Shown piece after piece: positions 47,422 through 59,429 of a DNA stretch of 64,000 bases. Source of the stretch: Antitrichia curtipendula (lineage: Eukaryota; Streptophyta; Bryopsida; Hypnales; Leucodontaceae); NCBI GenBank assembly GCA_951230915.1, contig OX579634.1, positions 50,605,570 through 50,669,569 of the forward strand, read 5' to 3'. How positions within the stretch are numbered: position 1 is the first letter of the stretch; every line of letters begins with the position of its first letter. A program made the translations under genes and the position numbers. The notes beneath the pieces are model-generated. The model saw only the letters and a program-made list of their open reading frames with translations. It ran no database searches and was not told where the DNA came from.

Positions 47422-50197
47422 TGGTTTGAAAATTCTGTTTAAAACTAGAGGGGTAAACAACCGTCCACCCCTTTTCCAATATATTTGATAATCATTGTTG
47501 CGCAAAACATGTGCAAAATTAGCGAAATTCGATGTCAGATTTTAAAGTTGTGAAGGCATATCACCTCATCAATGAGTTTCAGTTTAAGCTGAGCTTTTCT
47601 CAATTCCTTGATCCGCTGGACATCGAAATTTACAACAAACATTTGACATATTTCTTAGTATTGAACCCTCGAGATATTTGTCCCCAAGTACGAGGACTCT
47701 CAGACAATTACATAATAGGGTACATCTGCGTTCTAAATCTTAAGAGCAAATCAGAATAACCACGTCAAAGAAAAAAGTAACGACAAAAGATTTGACCAAC
47801 ACCCAGGCACATCCTTACTATGCAAAACTATACCTATGCGCAAATTTTACGTACAATACTAAGGTCAAACATCCGTAGGATGGTATGACCTACATCTTCC
47901 TTTATACAATTCAACATGTCAACGAATGTGATCTTTAGGGTACAATACATTGCACAGAAAAAACTACAGAAGCTTACCCGGGTCGACTGTGCTAAGATGT
48001 CTACTAAAGAGTCGCTCTGCATTATTCCGAACTGCCATGTCAACCTGAAAGCATCCACTTTCAGTAAAACATATCGTAAATTTTTGCTAACTGTTGAATT
48101 ACATCCAAAAAATGGGCTAAATGAGGCATTAGCAGTTGACCTGAGCATCTCTCACTTTGCAAACTCGCTTCCATTGAAGTAGAAACTTCGAAGCCTCGCC
48201 AAATACCAAATTTGATACATATACCAACTTCTGGAATGTCTGCAAGTAGTCAAAACGAGAACTTTCAGTCTAGATATAAGTGCAAATAATTGGACATGCA
48301 CTCATTTCTTATTGTTACTCTCATTTAGTTAAGAGTTCATAGCAATTAGATCCGACAACGGCTGAGTGATTGTGGCACCATACAACTACAAGGTCATGAA
48401 TAACAATGAAAACATTGACCTCGCAAAGGTCAAAGTTTGCACATAAGTAATCCTATACAAAGTGAACTCAATTTGTTTAGTTGAAGCTGAATTGGAGCTG
48501 AGCAACTCAACTCTGAAATGAAGACATTTGACCATAAACCAGGGAAAGCAAGTTCACCTTGAAGAACGTGATGCGAACAAGCAGCTGAGCTTTTTGATTG
48601 CTTAGTTTGTTGAAGGGCCTGCGCAATGAAATAAACATCCAATCCTCCTCCCTTGTATCCATACTAACTAATTCTATGCCACCCTTTTTACTCAACAAGC
48701 CCAATTCTAATCAAAGTCTAATGCAAAGCTTGACTTCCAATGCTGAAACTTCATCAAATTTGCAAACTCCCAAACCAAAATTCAAAGCGTGGGTACCCTG
48801 TCTCTCTGCAATTCTAAAGAACTGGGCACTACAATACTGTACTAGTCTCGTTGGGCGGTCTGAGTTTAAGATAATGTGGTAGGATTAGGTTTAGCTCAAC
48901 CCTTTATGGAAAAGATAAGACTACTGTCACGAATCACGATAGTGTTGCCCTTGTTATCTGGTACTGGAGACCTCAACTCTATTCAACATCCCTACAGCTA
49001 ATGCGCTGCTTAAGAGGGGTCCCTAGTGAAGTTAGCAGTTTCCAAAAGCTTCATTTCCTTGCTACAAGAATTGTTGAAATATGTTGGTATCTCTAAAAGT
49101 ATACTTGGAAGCATGTGACATGATATCATTGGGAATGGTAAGAAAAAAAACACTTTATTAGTCAGAAAGATGCATACTAAAAGGAGTAATAAATAAGAGT
49201 TTTATTAAGTATTATATGAAAAAAAACCTCTAGTGTAGATTAAAGAAGATGATGTATTGTTAGTGAATTGTAATTTTTTTTTAGTCATTGTAAGAAGTCA
49301 AGAGAATCTTGCACTTTTTGGATGTGGTTTGAAATCTTATACAAAGCAAAGTTTACATTAAAAGCAAATGGGAAGGGCAATAGTTAGCAAATCTACTACA
49401 TACAATATTTTTTTCAATATGATAAATCATTGTCCTACTTATTTAATTTGGTGAAAAAGTAAGTAACATTGTAGCAAAAGTCTACATGGTACACTATTTC
49501 CAAAACATAAAGAAAAATATGAAAGTTCAAATTTTGGATGAAATCTTTTGTTTTGTGACTAAATCTCATATGAAATGTATGTATCTTTTAACATACAGTG
49601 GGATACAAGATTATGAAAATCAGCATGTGTGAGGCATGATCCATTTTTTCTTATCATAACATGAGGTTCATTTGGTATATATTGGTAAGCATAATTATCA
49701 TTGCATCCTTACACAATTCAAGTGAAGTGTACCAAATATCAATCACAACAAATCAAATTTTTTTTAAGGATTATTTAAGTCAATTTTTATGATTTTACAT
49801 GATATTTTTTTTATAGCAATTGATAATGGAACTCTTAAATCCGATTGCAAGAAGATGTAGGGAACATCCACATGCACACCTTTCACATTAAAAAACCAAC
49901 CCATTAGATAACAATAATCTAATCTAAATAAAGTTCAATGTGAATTGTCATGTGACCAAACTTAGTTAGATACATATTTCTATATCAATTAAATAGATTT
50001 TAGTAAAATAATTGTTCATTCATACTGAAATGTCTTATGTGAGGGACAAATAGAAAAATATAATTATAATAAAGAGATATTCGTTTTAAGAGAAGTTGTA
50101 ACCTTGGAGCTCAACATTGAAATCTTTGTAGAAGAAATTGTGAAACTTTTGTCAAGATGCTTGGTGAAAGGAAAATGTATGTATGAATATTCCCTAG
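47422..50197. other. Intergenic DNA, nothing recognised
   Basis: Open frames at 47532-47759, 47834-48182 and 48430-48882 overlap on opposite strands and show no domain. The stretch from about 48900 onward is AT-rich with no structure seen. Confidence 0.45.
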
Positions 50198-50399
50198 CAC
50201 TACAAGAGGAAGGGGTGTATTCAATGTAGTCCTAGAAGTGTAGTCCTAATAGTAATGACCTCTTTACGAGATTTTAATAAAATTTTACAAAATAAACATG
50301 TATTTCTAGTAAAATTTTACTAAAAATCACCTGAAAAGGTCATTCTCATTAGGATTGTATTCCTAGGACTACACTAAAAACACCCTTCTTCTTATAGTA
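50198..50399. mobile_element. CACTA-like MITE (CACTACAAGAGG end), 202 bp
   Basis: The left end CACTACAAGAGGAAGGGGTGT closely resembles the canonical CACTA (En/Spm) terminus CACTACAAGAA. The right end is its degenerate inverse (ACACCCTTCTTCTTATAGTA). The inverted repeat continues inward (TGTAGTCCTAG / CTAGGACTACA). Flanks TAG and TAT match at two of three bases. Confidence 0.75.
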
Positions 50400-50578
50400 T
50401 ATGTATTTGTACTACCAAATTTGATGAATGCATCACCAATTGTTTCAATAGAACATCATGTACAATCATGAAAATTGACTTGAACAATTCATCAAAAATA
50501 AAATTTTATTTTTTTGGAAACTAAAATGCACTATGCTAAATTTGAATTGTGTAAAGATGCAACAATAATTATGCTTAA

Positions 50579-51386
50579 ACCGTAAAGGACCAAGGACTTT
50601 TTTTACCAAAAACACCCGAAATTCTAATTTCCATAACAAAGAGTAAATAACTCAGAAATTGTTCTTTTGCACAACTAATTGTAGGATCTTACACCTAACT
50701 AGTATGAGAGTGGGAGGAAAAAAATTCTAAAATTTTGATCGCACAGATTGAAAGAAATTTGCATTTAAAGTGAAATAAACAAGTTCTTCAACACATTACA
50801 AGACTAGCTCATTTGACTTTGAACCTTCTTGTATTATTTTTTTTGCACTACAAAGATTGAGCTGTAAATCTTTCTTGTTTAATTATCGTTGCTTTTCTTT
50901 TTTGTAAACTCTCAACAATAATTAAAATGCACTAATCCCAGTGGTGAGATTGTTGTAGGAAGCAAACTGAAGCATGTGAAATTTTATTTTCTTAGAACTT
51001 GTAGAAACTGCATTCAAATATGAATTCTAAAAGTTAAATTTCAAGAAGATGCTTTGGATGCCCCCAAAACAGGATTTTATTCTTTCATAACAAATCCAAA
51101 CAAAATGGATCAAAGCTTTCCATGTAGACAAAAATATAATATATGAAAAAATCCAATGGAAGGAAAAAAATCAAATTCTAAATTTTTTTTGTTGACCCCT
51201 ATCCTTTGTGTTGAGCTTACTTGGACATGATTTTTGTTTGTGGATACCAATTAAAAAAAAATTATATTCCCATGAAGCAAATCAATTTTTCTGTTTTCAA
51301 AAGAAGTTTCAAAAAATCATGACAAAAATTGTACTTGTCCGAAATTCCATTTGTCTCCTAAAGGAACAATTATGGTCCTTGAGGAG
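50579..51386. mobile_element. TTAA-flanked element, copy D (808 bp)
   Basis: ACCGTAAAGGACCAAGG at the left and GGTCCTTGAGGAG at the right, flanked by TTAA (50575-50578 and 51387-51390). The right end has the stem-like GTCTCCTAAAGGAAC shared with the copies at 60860 and 62060. Non-coding. Confidence 0.75.
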
Positions 51387-51390
51387 TTAA

Positions 51391-52199
51391 CAAAATATAT
51401 TAGAAAAACTCCATGCTATACAGAAATTTTGAACAACTCAAATAGGTTGGTTGTAAGATTATTGTACCCCACTACGCATTGTTGAAGATTGTAAAACATA
51501 TTGAGCATATTTCCTTGGCAATTTCTATATTTTCTAGACATTTATACGTCAACTGTCAACATAACAATTAATCCTATATAAATAATTTTCTTTATTAGTT
51601 TCAAAGTAACAACAATTTTTAGTAGACCTTTTTATTTCATGTCTTTCTTTCTGAAATAGAATAGGAAGAATGAACCCATTACCTTCAACTATTTCATTTT
51701 TGAATTGTCAATTGAAAGGTAAAATAAAATAAAATAGAACTTTGAATAAAAATAAATAAAACCCTCGTGCACTGATTAATCATTTTGTTTAGGATTGCCC
51801 ACTTCTATCCAAATACATTGATATAGTTATTCATCCACTCACATAATGAATTGCATCCTAAAATTTTTAAATCAAGAGAGTATTGCATTATGATAAATGG
51901 TGTATTAATACAATATAAAATTTTGTATATTATTGCAGTACAACAAGAATACGTGTATAATATAATAAAAGTGCAGTATTGCAAAAAGATGGATCATGTA
52001 CTTTCTTGCTATATTACTTTAATAACTGTAACACAATACTGCAAAAATATTAAGAAAATGAGTGTTTGTTGACATTTTGCAAATGAAAAATATTTAAATA
52101 GTAAGTATTGTATTTTTAAGAAACAAAATATTAATACAACATAAACGCACTATTAGAATTTTAAAAAATTATTATTATTGTCTTCGTATAAACGCAGTA
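51391..52199. other. AT-rich intergenic DNA, nothing recognised
   Basis: Very AT-rich, with several TGCAGTATTGCAA-like motifs between 51930 and 52200. No gene is supported. Confidence 0.45.
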
Positions 52200-52529
52200 T
52201 TAGGGTTGCTTCACACTATGGCCGACTAAGTCGAGAGGCCGTGGGATTGAGTGGACAAACTTTTGGTGAGAGTCCAAAGAAATGGGCAATAAATGATAGG
52301 ATTTTGAGCCTTTGGCCGGCCATAGTGTGAAGCCTCCAAAGCCCAAGCCCAAAGTCCAAGTCTTTGGCAATGAACTTCCACGGCCTCTCAACTTGGCCAG
52401 CCATAGTGTGAAGCCTCCAAAGGCCAAGTCCAAAGTCCAAACCCATACCATTTGATTTGGCTTGTATCCACAATTTTTCATATGAATAATCCTACAATTT
52501 CTGAAATTTTTCTCTCACCTTCTTTAACC

Positions 52530-53834
52530 ATGGATTCTAGAAAGGAACGCATTCTAATTCCAGTTTCGGTTTTCATGGTCATAAAGTATGTCATTGTGGG
52601 CATTTTGGCATTGCAAAAACTTGCGATTTTTGAACAAAATGCCCAAATGATGATGATGGCAGTTTTTATTGCCCAAGGACGTAGGGTGAATTTTCAGAGG
52701 ACACGTTGGCAATTTCCAAGATATGGAGGTTTTTTGGAACATACACTTATGGGGGCATTTTCAGATGGTGATTTTCGGAAGCGGATGAGGGCGAGTCCAT
52801 CTACATTTCAATATTTATGTGTTCTTTTAGGGCCAGTTTTGAAGAAGAAGGATACACATCTTAGAGAAAGTATTAGTGTGGAGCGGAGGATTGCAATAAC
52901 TCTTTCTCGATTAGGTACAGGTAATTCATTGCAAATGATTGGTGATTTATTTGGCATAGGATTGAGCACAACTTCTATCATTGTGAGGGATTGTTGTGAA
53001 GCTATTAGGATTCATTTGAGACCATTGGTTTTAAAAAAACCATATCTTGCTTGGATGAAACAAATAGCCAAGGGATTTGAAGCACTACATGGTATTCCGC
53101 TTATTCTAGGGGCAATAGATGGTAGCCACATTCCTATTATGGCACCATCTCATGACCCTGTCGCATACTATTGTTGAAAAAGATATTACTCATGTTTGCT
53201 TCAAGGAGTTGTAGATGTTGATTGCAAATTTTGGGACCATGATTTTGGATGGGCTGGATGGATTCATGATTGGGCCTTATTTTAGAAATCTAAAATTGGA
53301 AAGAAGACTATGAGAGGTGTTTTTTTACCTTACGAATTCATTGGTGATGTTGCGTATCCTATGAGACCTTGGTTTTACTCACCATTCAAGGGAAAAAGAG
53401 AAGGATTGCCTAGACAAAAAGCACATTGGAATTTTATCCAATCAAGCACCCGTATGGCTGTAGAAAGGGCATTTGGAATTCTGAAAGGAAGATGGCGCAT
53501 ACTGTTGAAAAGAATTGACATGCCACTTCAAAATGTGCCTGATGTTGTTACGGCGTCTCTATGTCTCCACAATCTATGCATTCTAGAAAAAGATGAATTT
53601 TCTATGGACTGGGCTAAAGAAGTAGAAAAAGAGCTGCAAGCTGAAACCAATATGTCATTAGAAAAATTGCAGGAAATTGATATGTTCCACTCTTTGGAAG
53701 CATCATTGCAAGAAATGAGGGAACTCCAAAAGAGAGATCCAGAAAGTGAAGAAACTGCATTCATAGAACCGGAAGAAGAAGACGAAATTGAGAATGAAGA
53801 AAATCCAGCATGTGAAGAAACGAAGGCAAAGTGA
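52530..53834 (+). pseudogene. PIF/Harbinger DDE transposase, two in-frame stops
   Basis: Nuclease-type transposase (DDE_Tnp_4 family) of the enclosing element; 435 codons. An N-terminal hydrophobic segment and a helix-turn-helix-like region (about 110-160: ERRIAITLSRLGTGNSLQMI...GLSTTSI) precede the catalytic core. Acidic residues are D197 in GAIDGSHIP, D247 in GWAGWIHD and E312 in VERAFGILKGRW. The C-terminal 100 residues are Glu-rich. Stops interrupt the core at codon 216 (TGA, 53175-53177) and codon 252 (TAG, 53283-53285); both lie between conserved blocks in the same frame, and there is no frameshift. The start ATG at 52530 (ACCATGGAT) has a good context. Confidence 0.9.
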
Positions 53835-53992
53835 CAAGAAAAAATGAGGAGCATGTTGGCAGATTCAACTTGGATTCATCTATTGCTAGTCGAGACCTTT
53901 TACAAAGGTCATTGGCTTGAAATTCAAACATTCAATTTGAAAACTGTATGGAAGATGATGATGATTGTAGCCTAGATGAGGAGTAGCATACT

Positions 53993-55181
53993 CTAGAGCT
54001 TATTGATCAACCGATCAAATTGGTAATCTACTTTTTTTAGCAACTTGTTTGTTCTCTCAAAGTTTTTCATCAAACCTGTGCTAGTTTCTGCCATTTTCTC
54101 AAAAATATGAATGGCTCTATCATGAAAGCTTTGTTTACCTTTTGATGATGATGGTGTAGAAGTAATTGTTGGAGATGGTGCACTCTCCACATTTGGCGCT
54201 GAATTGTCTTGACTTTGTACTTTATCCGTGGTTGTAGCCGAAACATGCTTTATGATTTGCCCGGCTTGGTGGTACCATTGATCTAGAGCATCATAAAATT
54301 TGCTCTCTTGCCGATTATTGCCCGAAATGCCATTGGCCATTTTGTCTTCTTTGTAAGAATAAAAAATGGCCTTGAACTTCTTACGGCATGCTGCAGCAAT
54401 GCGGTTGAACTTAGGTAGCATGACAAGCATTTTAGCATGAAGCCTCACCCAAGTATCAATTCCTACAAGCAAAACATTGAAAAAATATGAAGGAGTCAAA
54501 ACCGGCATTGAAAGAACAATTACAGCACTTGCTTTCATTGTGAAACAAAGACTATGGAAGATATAAATGAGAAACGAAGGAGTCATTCATCAAGGGAAGG
54601 AAGTAGGTGGAGGGTTTGTCCATACCATGCGAAGTCTTTCCATTGTGATGGTGGAGACTAGGTTTCAAACCCCACTGGCAACACAACATTTGCATATACA
54701 ATGGGGGGAAAGGAGGGCCGTGGTGGCCGGGCACGGGCGCGCGGCGGCGAAGGCAAAGGCCTTTAGGGCCCCAATCCTCAATCCTCAACTTTTTGCAAAA
54801 AAATTCAAATTAGGGTAAAAAATTTATACCTTGTTTTTTGCCGTTTCTAACAAATTCAAGCTCCATCTCTCCCTTCAACGCAATCACTTGAAGCACCTAC
54901 GAGTCCTCCCACATTCGATTTGCCTCTTCTCCTTCTCCTTCAGTTTTCATTGTTGCCTTTTTTTTTGGAGCTGATTTTTTCTTCAAAATACTCTTTTGCT
55001 TAGGAGCAGCTCTCTTTTTGGAAGACCCTATAATCTCACAATCGCCTCCCTCAACAACCCTCTCTTCTATTCTTTCACCATTTGCCTCTTGACTCTCTTC
55101 TCTTCTATTCTCTCTAACTTGAGCTGAAAAGGGTTGAAATGCTCCATAAGAAATTGGAGCCAAAAAAAATTCCGACCCCAT
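53993..55181 (-). pseudogene. Harbinger Myb/SANT-like DNA-binding protein, one in-frame stop
   Basis: Partner protein that in PIF/Harbinger systems binds the element ends and helps the transposase reach the nucleus. Exons 54830-55181 and 53993-54462; the intron starts GTATAA and ends TTGTAG, and joining gives 274 codons. The N-terminus is Lys-rich (KKRAAPKQKSILKKK, a likely nuclear localisation signal). Next is the Myb/SANT-like domain with its conserved WVRLHAKM, ACRKKFKAIFYSYKEDKMAN and KFYDALDQWYHQ. The tail is Ser/Thr-rich, then helical. A TAG at 54897-54899 (codon 95) lies at the start of the Myb domain. It converges tail-to-tail with the transposase. Confidence 0.85.
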
Positions 55182-55812
55182 TAAAGGCGGTTGGCTGCAA
55201 AAGAAAGGATTTGAAAGAAATCGTCCATATTCTCTACTTGCAAAAAAATCAGAGAACTAACAAACAACAAAGAGCTACAAAAAAAAATTGAAAGATCTCT
55301 ATCAAGAAACACGAGAGAAAGAGAGCAAAGAAGAAGGCGCATCCTACTTGCTGCCTTGCAAAAACAGTCCACCAAGATCTAACGGCTGAGATTTTCTCAA
55401 TTTTTAATTTTTTTTAACTTTTTAATTTCAAAATTCGACGGCCTCTCGACCAAAGTTTGGGTTCCCATTTTTGCTCGATCCAAACTCAGGTCGAGAGTCC
55501 GTCGATATGGAGTAAATTTTCTAACATATTGTCAATTTTGAGGGCAACGACCTTTTGACTGTACCTCCTAGTATGAAGGCTCAAGAGGCCGAATTCTTGG
55601 ATTTCTGAAATCTGATTGGTGGAAATCGACGGACTCTTGACCTTGTGCTGTAGTGTGAAGTGGCCCTTACATGCAGTAAGGTAGAAGGCTCAAAAAGCAC
55701 TCATCTAAGGGAAAACAGACCTCTGTACAAAAATGGGTGGACCCAAAGTTTTTTTAAATTTTTGTGGGAGAAAGAGAAATGAAGAACACAACTGTAAATT
55801 TTTTAATTTTAA

Positions 55813-56754
55813 CCCCTAAAGAACCAAACACCGTTTTTTGACAACATAGCATTTGGGGGCAGCTCACCACGAATGAAAATATTTTTTTTTTCTTTGAAAT
55901 TTTCACACAAGATGTGCCCGAGGAGTAGCTTTAGGGCCCAACAATTTTCATAACTTTTGACCACATGGTTAAAAAGTTATAGTATGATATGTAGTTTTCA
56001 TTGTTCGGCGGGCAGCCCGGGCAGCAAAAAAAACTTCTTTAAAAATCATTTTTTAGAGAAATAAAAATTTGAAATTGGTTCTCTAGATTTATGTGCACAA
56101 GAAAGCTTTGAATCATTCCACTTTGATTTATGAGATGAAAGTTATGAGGAATTTTAGTTGTGGGTAGTTTGCGGGTAGTTATGGAATCTCTACTCTAAAA
56201 TAAACTTTGAAGTACTTTATTTAACTCAATTTTCAATATTTATGGAAAAAAATATAAACACAAGGTGTAGATTGTTTATTACAACATTACAATTGTTTGG
56301 ATTGGCATTTTTCAATTCCATAATTAAATCCTTAACAATTTAGTGTTTTGAATCATTTTCTACTTCTTTCTACTTACTATTTTTTTCCTATATGTTGTAC
56401 AATTCCAAATGATCTGAAATTTTTCAAGCATGTAGCTAACTTGCTTTGAATAATGAATCCAAAGAGTTACCACCATTTTGGACATTTTCTCATACAAATG
56501 TGACCATGTGAAGTGCAGCTGTCCGGTTTTTCGCAGGGACAAAAAAAGGGTTTTGTCACTTCAAATGCTAATTTCTTGCAATCTACACGGCGGAAATTTC
56601 TGAATTTTTTTCCACATCTTCTCAAACTAGTTTACTACAAGATCCTACGGTTACATGTGTCCAAAAATGTTTTTTTTCCAAAATTTGGTACTTGTACTAG
56701 AAATGGCAGTTTGGGAGCGTTTTTTGTGAAAACATAGTCAAAAACCTTTAGGGG
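55813..56754. mobile_element. TTAA-flanked element, copy E (942 bp)
   Basis: Starts CCCCTAAAGAACCAAACACC and ends CATAGTCAAAAACCTTTAGG plus GG, with TTAA at 55809-55812 and 56755-56758. It is a reverse-orientation sister of copy A (14054-14988), similar along its whole length. The antisense frame 56360-56542 corresponds to 14222-14449 in copy A only because the DNA is homologous. Confidence 0.88.
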
Positions 56755-56758
56755 TTAA

Positions 56759-58204
56759 TTTTTTGACTTGAAATGAATAAGATTTGATTTTTCAAAGTCA
56801 GAGGTGCATAGGTCCCTATTAATGTTCATAGGTGCAACTGTAATCAATCAAAACATGCCATTGAATGGAGCCAGTGAGTTTAAGAATGATCCTAACTATG
56901 CCTTCAAATGAAAACAATGATTCCAAGAATGATCCACTGTACGCTTTCATTCAATTCACTCCCGATTGTAAATCAAAATTTATTGTAATTGCTAAACACC
57001 CCAGGGTTTCTTCACATAGTTTCAAATCCAATTCAGAGTGTTGTAACTTTTGCATATGATATCCGAATTCAATAAAAATTATTGGAAAATTTGCATTCTC
57101 TCTTCTAGTTTTTGTGTTAAAATTTTCAGATCAACACAAGATGTACTGATTTTTTGGAAGCCAATCTAAGCTCACAGGTTCAATTTGAGTCTACAAAACT
57201 GCATTTAATGGCTGAAACTTCGGGGGCTTGTATCTTCTTCATTGAATGTTATTTTTCAATAAAATTTGTTGGGTTATGTTTCCCTTGAGGTCTAGTTGTT
57301 GTAGTAAGATTTTCATGTCAATCCAAAATGTTTTGAATGTTTGGGAGCAATTCGAAGTTTAAAATCCCGACATTTTTGGATTACAATGAACTTCGGCGGC
57401 TTGTTTCTTCTTCATACAATGTCCGTTTTTAATTAAATTTTTTGGAAAAGTTGCGCATACTAGTGTAGTTTGTGTGGTTAAAATTTCACATCAATCCAAG
57501 AAGTTATGAGTGACTGAGAAGCATTTTAATAGAAGGAGGTTCAGCCTCAAATGTGTTTTTGCAATTTTTCTTACTATTTTTTGACATTTCAAAGTCATTC
57601 TGCAGGACTCACCAAATTCAAGTCTTTATTATGAGTAAAATCACACATGATGATGAACCATGTCACCTGTTCAATAGCCTAAAATCACACACATGGGTTT
57701 GCAGTTTCTCACCACATGAAGTAATTTCTATTTCTACATCCCATGTGCACTGTTTTGGACACTCCTACATGGGCGGTTCTTAATGCCCGAACTGTTTTCG
57801 AGCCTTCTCCTATACTGCAAGAATATTAGCTATTATAGCCCCTTCTGCAATACTGCATCTTGCAATACTGCATCTGTACGAGTGGAGTCAGGGGGCACTT
57901 TCCTGATGTATGTTTCACCTCCGGAGGTCTTTACGATACATTGTTGAAATCCTGCACTTGGGAGTTACCCGAATCCTCTGTGAAATCAATGAGCACCAGT
58001 CCGGATTAACACCAGCCTGACATCACTTGCTGTAAAAATTGCGACGACTGACAGAACTCCACTCGCCGAATATTGCAAGAACTCCGCGATCCGATGAAGA
58101 TGATTCTCCAACTGAGTCCCGAATGAAAAATCCCGGTTCCCCGGTTATACCGTATTTGCGCCAAAAAAATAGTTACGAAAATTCCGGTTACCGGTGGGGT
58201 AATC
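56759..58204. other. Intergenic DNA upstream of LHCII gene 2
   Basis: AT-rich to about 57.8 kb, then mixed composition. No gene is supported. CTGCAATACTGCAT motifs cluster at 57814-57875. Confidence 0.45.
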
Positions 58205-58271
58205 ACCTCCAGAAGCCAAATCAGCCATCCAAGAAATCCACGGAAGGGCCAATCCTACGCATGTGCACCAC
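58205..58271 (+). promoter_or_regulatory. Conserved upstream block of LHCII gene 2 (CCAAT module)
   Basis: ACCTCCAGAAGCCAAATCAG, CCATCCAAGAAATCCACGGA, AGGGCCAATCC and TGTGCACCA appear in the same order as in the minus-strand block at 8803-8872. It lies about 185-250 bp upstream of the ATG. Confidence 0.65.
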
Positions 58272-58345
58272 CCTACCCAATCGTCTCCATCCCACCTCGA
58301 TCAGACTTGGCTGAATGTTCTCTCGAGGCAATTCAATGGCGACTG

Positions 58346-58353
58346 CATAAAAA
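58346..58353 (+). promoter_or_regulatory. TATA-like box of LHCII gene 2
   Basis: CATAAAAA about 105 bp upstream of the ATG at 58456, matching the position of the TATA box of gene 1. Confidence 0.5.
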
Positions 58354-58455
58354 CTATCAACCATTGCGTCTGGACCTCATCTACAGTTTTAGACAGCATT
58401 TCCGAAAATTTGATTGTGCAGAGTACAGGAGCTTGGTATCACTAGTATTGTCGAC

Positions 58456-59425
58456 ATGGCGGCCGCTACTGCTTGCGCTTCTACAGCCTTGGCTGGGCAA
58501 TCCCTGCTCAAGCCTGTCAATGAGCTCTCCCGGCAAGTGGGCGCCGGCAAAGCCCGCGTCACCATGGCCAAGGCCGGCGGAAGCCCCTGGTGAGTGCTGG
58601 TTGCGGGGTCTCAATCACATTGTATTCCTCTGTAGTTTTCAATTGCCTGGTGAGGAGAGTGTTGTGGACATCCCCGTGGACATCAGGCAATCGCGGATTG
58701 CTGTTTTCGGGACAATGTAGGTTGGTTACGGTTGCCGAGGATGAAATGCTGATGAGACTTGTTGCTTTTGCAGGTACGGATCTGACCGCAACAAATGGTT
58801 GGGCCCCTTCTCCGAGAACACGCCTTCTTACCTGACCGGAGAGTTCGCCGGAGACTATGGCTGGGACACCGCGGGACTTTCTTCCGACCCCGAGACGTTC
58901 GCCCGCAACAGGGAGTTGGAGGTTATTCACGCGCGCTGGGCCATGTTGGGAGCTTTGGGGTGCGTGACTCCTGAGCTGTTGGCCAAGAACGGCGTCAAGT
59001 TCGGCGAGGCGGTTTGGTTCAAGGCCGGTTCTCAGATCTTCTCGAGCGGAGGCTTGGACTACTTGGGCAACCCCAGTCTGGTGCACGCTCAGAGCATTTT
59101 GGCCATCTGGGCTTCTCAGGTGATCTTGATGGGCGCCGTTGAGGGCTACCGAGTAGCTGGAGGTCCTTTGGGTGATGTGTCTGACCCGGTCTACCCTGGC
59201 GGCCAATTCGACCCCCTGGGCTTGGCTGACGACCCCGACACATTTGCCGAGTTGAAGGTGAAGGAGATCAAGAACGGTCGCTTGGCTATGTTTTCGATGT
59301 TCGGTTTCTTCGTCCAGGCGATTGTGACTGGCAAGGGTCCCATCGAGAACTTGAGCGACCACTTGTCCGACCCCGTGGCCAACAACGCATGGGCGTACGC
59401 CACCAACTTCACCCCTGGCAGCTAG
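58456..59425 (+). CDS. LHCB: LHCII-type chlorophyll a/b-binding protein, gene 2
   Basis: Photosystem II antenna apoprotein of the thylakoid. Exon 1 is 58456-58589, exon 2 is 58774-59425; the 184-bp intron (GTGAGT...TTGCAG) splits the same Trp codon as in gene 1, and exon 2 is exactly the same length (652 bp). The product is 261 aa: transit peptide about 1-38, WYxxxR (W45, Y46, R50), ExxHxR in helix B (E94, H97, R99) and ExxNxR in helix A (E209, N212, R214). By hand count it differs from gene 1 at about 12 of 216 exon 2 residues. Odd points: the near-invariant [10 protein letters not shown] reads [10 protein letters not shown] here, and the pre-W segment is only AKAGGSP, with no Thr. The 3' UTR shares AATCTGTCGAAAT with gene 1. 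GC-rich codons contrast with the AT-rich setting. The long antisense frame across it (58559-59506) is a composition artefact. Confidence 0.97.
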
Positions 59426-59429
59426 ATCG

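Larger units (their letters stand above)
52203..55666. mobile_element. PIF/Harbinger transposon, complete ends, 3.46 kb
   Basis: Ends GGGTTGCTTCACACTA (left) and inverted GGGCCACTTCACACTA (right). TTA duplication at 52200-52202 and 55667-55669, which is the TWA target of PIF/Harbinger. It carries convergent genes for a DDE transposase (plus) and a Myb/SANT-like protein (minus), the standard two-gene layout. The left subterminal region has two direct copies of GGCCAnCCATAGTGTGAAGCC followed by TCCAAAG (52316-52430). Confidence 0.92.

Noticed and set aside
54640..54690. tRNA-like B-box (GGTTTCAAACCCC)
   Set aside because: No A box, acceptor stem or anticodon arm could be folded upstream, and it lies in the intron of the Harbinger Myb gene.
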